Source of the DNA: Candidatus Poribacteria bacterium
GTDB taxonomy: Bacteria; Poribacteria; WGA-4E; WGA-3G
Assembly (NCBI GenBank): GCA_009841255.1
Contig: VXMD01000083.1
Span: forward strand, 124,001 to 188,000
Direction: 5' to 3'
DNA length: 64,000 nucleotides
Made by a program: the position numbers and the translations under genes. The notes beneath the pieces are model-generated. The model was not told where the DNA came from, did no database searches, and was given only the letters and a program-made list of their open reading frames with translations. Shown one piece after another: positions 61,607 to 64,000 of this stretch. The stretch's first letter is position 1. The number at the start of each line of letters is the position of its first letter.

Positions 61607-62464
61607 TTACCCCAAAAGCGAACCCATATTGAGTGTTTGGCAGATTTTCTTAGCACCGGTAAGGCGGGGTTGCAATTCAAATGCCATTTTCAAAACCGTC
61701 CGTGCCTCCGGGAATCGATCAATCTCAACGTAGAACTCCGCAATTTTTTTGTACATCCATGCCGTCTCGCGTTTCGAGAGTTCCAATTCACGGATTTTCG
61801 TCAATGGAATTGGGTGCGTTTGGTCGTAACCCTCAACACTGAAATGGTAGAGGTAGATGAACTTGAGACGGTCTTTGACCTCTCGGGTAAAGTGTCTGAA
61901 ACAGGGACGCTTTGCTTCGGCAGACAACAGGGATTCATACATTAGCATCGCCTGCTCAATTTTGTAGGATCGATCTTGGTCGCCATTAGAAAACCCAAGT
62001 TTCTGGTATGCTTCGGCGACAAGAAATTCGCAATCCCGACTTTCTTCGTAGCTCAGGAAGTCGTCAATGCGCAACGCCTTCCCGATCTCCTGAGAGTGGT
62101 GCTGCAGTTGCTCATACATGGAAACGCCGGTTTCATAATTGTGATGGAGCAACGCTTGCAACAGCAATTCCAACTTGGCATAGGTTTGATTGAGTCTATT
62201 CAACCTGTCGAGATAGACTTCATGGGACTTCTGCTGACGCTCGATCGTCTGTAACGTCCGATCATAGTCCAATTTCCGTTTTCTGTCCTGGAGCGTGTTA
62301 TAGGCATTACAGACTTCGCGGAACATTTTTTCCGCAAAGGCGGGACGCTCTGGGTTTTTATCGGGATGGTAGCGTTTTGCGAGTTTCCGATAGGCTTTCT
62401 TTATTTCGCGAGCGGTAGCATCCCGCTCGACCTCTAAGATTTGATAGTAATTTGGAATCTGCAT
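61607..62464 (-). CDS. DnaJ-domain protein
   Basis: 285 residues. The J domain fills residues 6-72 with the Hsp70-activating HPD at 33-35 (LAKRYHPDKNP). No Gly/Phe region, zinc finger or CTD of a true DnaJ follows; residues about 85-285 are all-helical, with TPR-like pairs at the end (WMYKKIAEFYVEIDRFPEAR, VLKMAFELQPRLTGAKK). A co-chaperone that brings DnaK to particular clients is likely. ATG 62464 begins the J domain; the frame is open to 62509. No ribosome binding site is clear. Confidence 0.85.
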   Translation of the reverse strand: MQIPNYYQILEVERDATAREIKKAYRKLAKRYHPDKNPERPAFAEKMFREVCNAYNTLQDRKRKLDYDRTLQTIERQQKSHEVYLDRLNRLNQTYAKLELLLQALLHHNYETGVSMYEQLQHHSQEIGKALRIDDFLSYEESRDCEFLVAEAYQKLGFSNGDQDRSYKIEQAMLMYESLLSAEAKRPCFRHFTREVKDRLKFIYLYHFSVEGYDQTHPIPLTKIRELELSKRETAWMYKKIAEFYVEIDRFPEARTVLKMAFELQPRLTGAKKICQTLNMGSLLG

Positions 62465-62812
62465 TATGGACACGACATTTTTAATAGATACAGTATTATC
62501 ATTCCACATATCTCAAAATTTGTCAAGGTTTTTTAATCATTCGCCAAGCGTTAGATCAAACGCTTGGTTCCCTAACAGCTCTCGCCCCAGGGTCGCCTGC
62601 GCCATTGTTGCAGGCTGCTGTCTTAGGAAATAAAACGCAACCGTAAGCCCGTAATGGAGGGATTTTTGCAATGTAATACTAAGGAGGGAAATGTAATACA
62701 AGGAACGGATTTAGTCTATTCCCAGAATAAATCCAGTATTTCTTCAGATTTAAGAAACATGACTTGAGAAACGAAAACGGAAGGGAATCCGCAAGGTAAA
62801 ATAAAAAATGTT
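62465..62812. other. Gene-free spacer holding a long dispersed element
   Basis: 348 bases between two minus-strand genes. Nearly all of 62537-62807 is a copy of the CCGCAAGG family in plus orientation; the rest is A/T-rich. Confidence 0.65.
62537..62807 (+). repeat. Dispersed intergenic element, CCGCAAGG family (long copy)
   Basis: Contains the left end ATTCGCCAAGCGTTAGAT, CGCCTGCGCCATTGTTGCAGGCTGC, GTAAGCCCGTAATGGAGGG and the right end CCGCAAGGTAAAATAAAAA followed by ATG (62808). The ATG opens only a frame antisense to uvrA, whose stop is 6 bases away, so no gene is started here. Confidence 0.65.
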
Positions 62813-64000
62813 CTACAACACCTCACGTAAAAAGCGCGCAGTGTGGGATGCTTGGACCGACGCGACATCCTCTGGCGTGCCCATCGCAACGACTTCTCCG
62901 CCACCTTTACTGCCTTCCGGTCCCAAGTCGATGATCCAGTCTGCGGACTTGATAACGTCGATGTTATGCTCTACAGCGATAATCGTGTTGCCAGCATCGA
63001 CGAGTCGGTTCAGCACCTTGAGGAGTTTCTGGATGTCGTCAAAATGGAGTCCTGTCGTCGGTTCGTCCATGATATAGAGCGTCGAACCCGTTTGACGACG
63101 CGCTAATTCCTTCGCAAGTTTAACGCGCTGCGCCTCACCACCGGAGAGGGTCGTCGCTGATTGCCCCAATTCTATATAACCGAGTCCGACATCCGTTAAC
63201 ATCTGAAGCGTCCGGCAGATGCGCGGACTTTCACTGAAGAATGCAAGTGCCTCATCTACCGTCATATTTAAGACTTCAGCGATATTCTTCCCGTTGTAAC
63301 GGATTTCAAGTGTCTCCATACTATAGCCGGTGCTATTACACGTCTCACACGGCATCCATACATCAGGTAGGAAATGCATCTCGACGCGATTGAAACGGTG
63401 CCCCTCACAGACATGACACTGCCCCGCCGCGAGGTTGAAACTAAACATGCCCATACTATACCCCCGTTGCTTTGCATCGTGTTGTTCAGCGAAGAGTTCA
63501 CGGATTTTCGTGAAGAGGTCCGTATAGGTCGCAGGATTCGAGCGCGGCGTTTCCCCAATCGCCTTCTGATCTACATTAATGAGACGTTTGATATGGCTAA
63601 CCCCGCGGATACGTTCATACTCCGGCAGCCCATAGTCGTTATATATCGGTTCTCGATGCCCATCGCTCATATAATGGGTATAACGCCGGTCATTCGGGTC
63701 CCCCGTTTTGATAGAACTACGACTTTCAAGGGCAGGTTTTAGAGTCCCTTCAACGAGCGAACTCTTTCCACACCCTGAAACCCCGGTTACACAGGTGAGC
63801 GTTCCGAGCGGAATCTTGACATCAATGTCTTTGAGATTATTCGTTTTCGCTCCAGATATTGTTAACTGTTTGCCTGTGCCTTCACGCCGAGTTTTTGGAA
63901 CAGGAATTTCCACTTCATCGGAAAGATAGGCTTGCGTCAAGGATTTGGCGGATGATGGTCCATCAACAGGTCGCGATTCGGAGGATACGCCCCCTACAGA
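62813..64000 (-). CDS. uvrA: Excinuclease ABC subunit A (partial, C-terminal part)
   Basis: About 395 C-terminal residues; the frame runs off the right edge. UvrA recognises DNA damage with UvrB in nucleotide excision repair. Seen are the linker E-I-P-V-P-K-T-R-R, Walker A GVSGCGKSSLVEGTL, the zinc-binding CHVCEGHRFNRVEMHFLPDVWMPCETC, the ABC signature TLSGGEAQRVKLAKEL and Walker B LYIMDEPTTGLHFDDI, then the end region TIIAVEHNIDVIKSADWIIDLGPEGS. The second part of the zinc region (CNSTGYSMETLEI) differs from the usual C-x-G-x-R-Y. An internal TTG near 63940 is not the start; the upstream residues are in frame. Confidence 0.96.
   Translation of the reverse strand, partial: SVGGVSSESRPVDGPSSAKSLTQAYLSDEVEIPVPKTRREGTGKQLTISGAKTNNLKDIDVKIPLGTLTCVTGVSGCGKSSLVEGTLKPALESRSSIKTGDPNDRRYTHYMSDGHREPIYNDYGLPEYERIRGVSHIKRLINVDQKAIGETPRSNPATYTDLFTKIRELFAEQHDAKQRGYSMGMFSFNLAAGQCHVCEGHRFNRVEMHFLPDVWMPCETCNSTGYSMETLEIRYNGKNIAEVLNMTVDEALAFFSESPRICRTLQMLTDVGLGYIELGQSATTLSGGEAQRVKLAKELARRQTGSTLYIMDEPTTGLHFDDIQKLLKVLNRLVDAGNTIIAVEHNIDVIKSADWIIDLGPEGSKGGGEVVAMGTPEDVASVQASHTARFLREVL

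Noticed and set aside
62808-63077. Plus-strand open frame starting at the ATG behind a CCGCAAGG element
   Set aside because: It is wholly antisense to uvrA, and its codons mirror conserved UvrA residues. The element merely ends here.

Overview
The window looks like a chromosomal piece of an uncultivated, environmental Gram-negative-type bacterium, most likely of the Candidatus Poribacteria lineage. This is inferred from gene content, not from a marker gene. Two large secreted proteins end in the same C-terminal sorting/FlgD-like domain (N-[YF]-P-N-P-F-N-P-E-T-W-I-P-Y-Q-L). There are four Gfo/Idh/MocA oxidoreductases, a PhyH dioxygenase, a creatininase-family hydrolase, a ceramidase-like hydrolase and sugar kinases, a repertoire I associate with that group. 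No rRNA, tRNA or CRISPR array was seen.

Layout. 1-4116: start of an ECF sigma factor, an O-methyltransferase and a double-length UxaA-type sugar-acid dehydratase. 4122-9315: a repeat-built membrane protein, a decayed IS200/IS605-type tnpB element that cut off a leucine-rich-repeat gene, and a secreted dockerin-like protein. 9316-12302: a catabolic cluster with two Gfo/Idh/MocA enzymes and a GrdB-like protein that needs an in-frame UGA to be read as selenocysteine. 12609-16196: a secreted zinc metalloprotease with a beta-propeller. 16405-21105: a hypothetical protein with a GrpE-like tail, a PLP-dependent D-cysteine desulfhydrase/ACC deaminase-type enzyme, a methyltransferase and two small minus-strand genes. 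21315-30161: moaA, then an extended iron-sulfur assembly cluster sufC-sufB-sufD-grx-sufS-sufU-Rieske-sufT-DUF971-rhodanese-zinc ribbon.

30379-42656: sugar metabolism (Gfo/Idh/MocA enzymes, epimerase, two PfkB kinases, sugar isomerase, alcohol dehydrogenase, L-rhamnose mutarotase, esterase) plus an undecaprenyl-phosphate sugar transferase. 42881-51706: a TonB-like/VWA protein, a GT-C glycosyltransferase, def, larE, a GlcF-like Fe-S subunit, dcd, then glnA and the P-II gene, with a sigma-54-type promoter upstream of glnA. 52146-55425: small envelope proteins and a second GT-C enzyme. 55666-64000: ceramidase-like protein, DUF4403 protein, amine oxidase, PhyH, creatininase, DnaJ-domain protein and the C-terminal part of UvrA.

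The intergenic spaces are unusually rich in dispersed elements: (1) a family ending in CCGCAAGG plus an A/T-rich dozen bases that usually abuts an ATG; (2) arrays of degenerate 7-bp repeats arranged as inverted pairs; (3) short GC-rich palindromes. The clearest recoding event is the UGA codon at 10793-10795, followed by a perfect hairpin.
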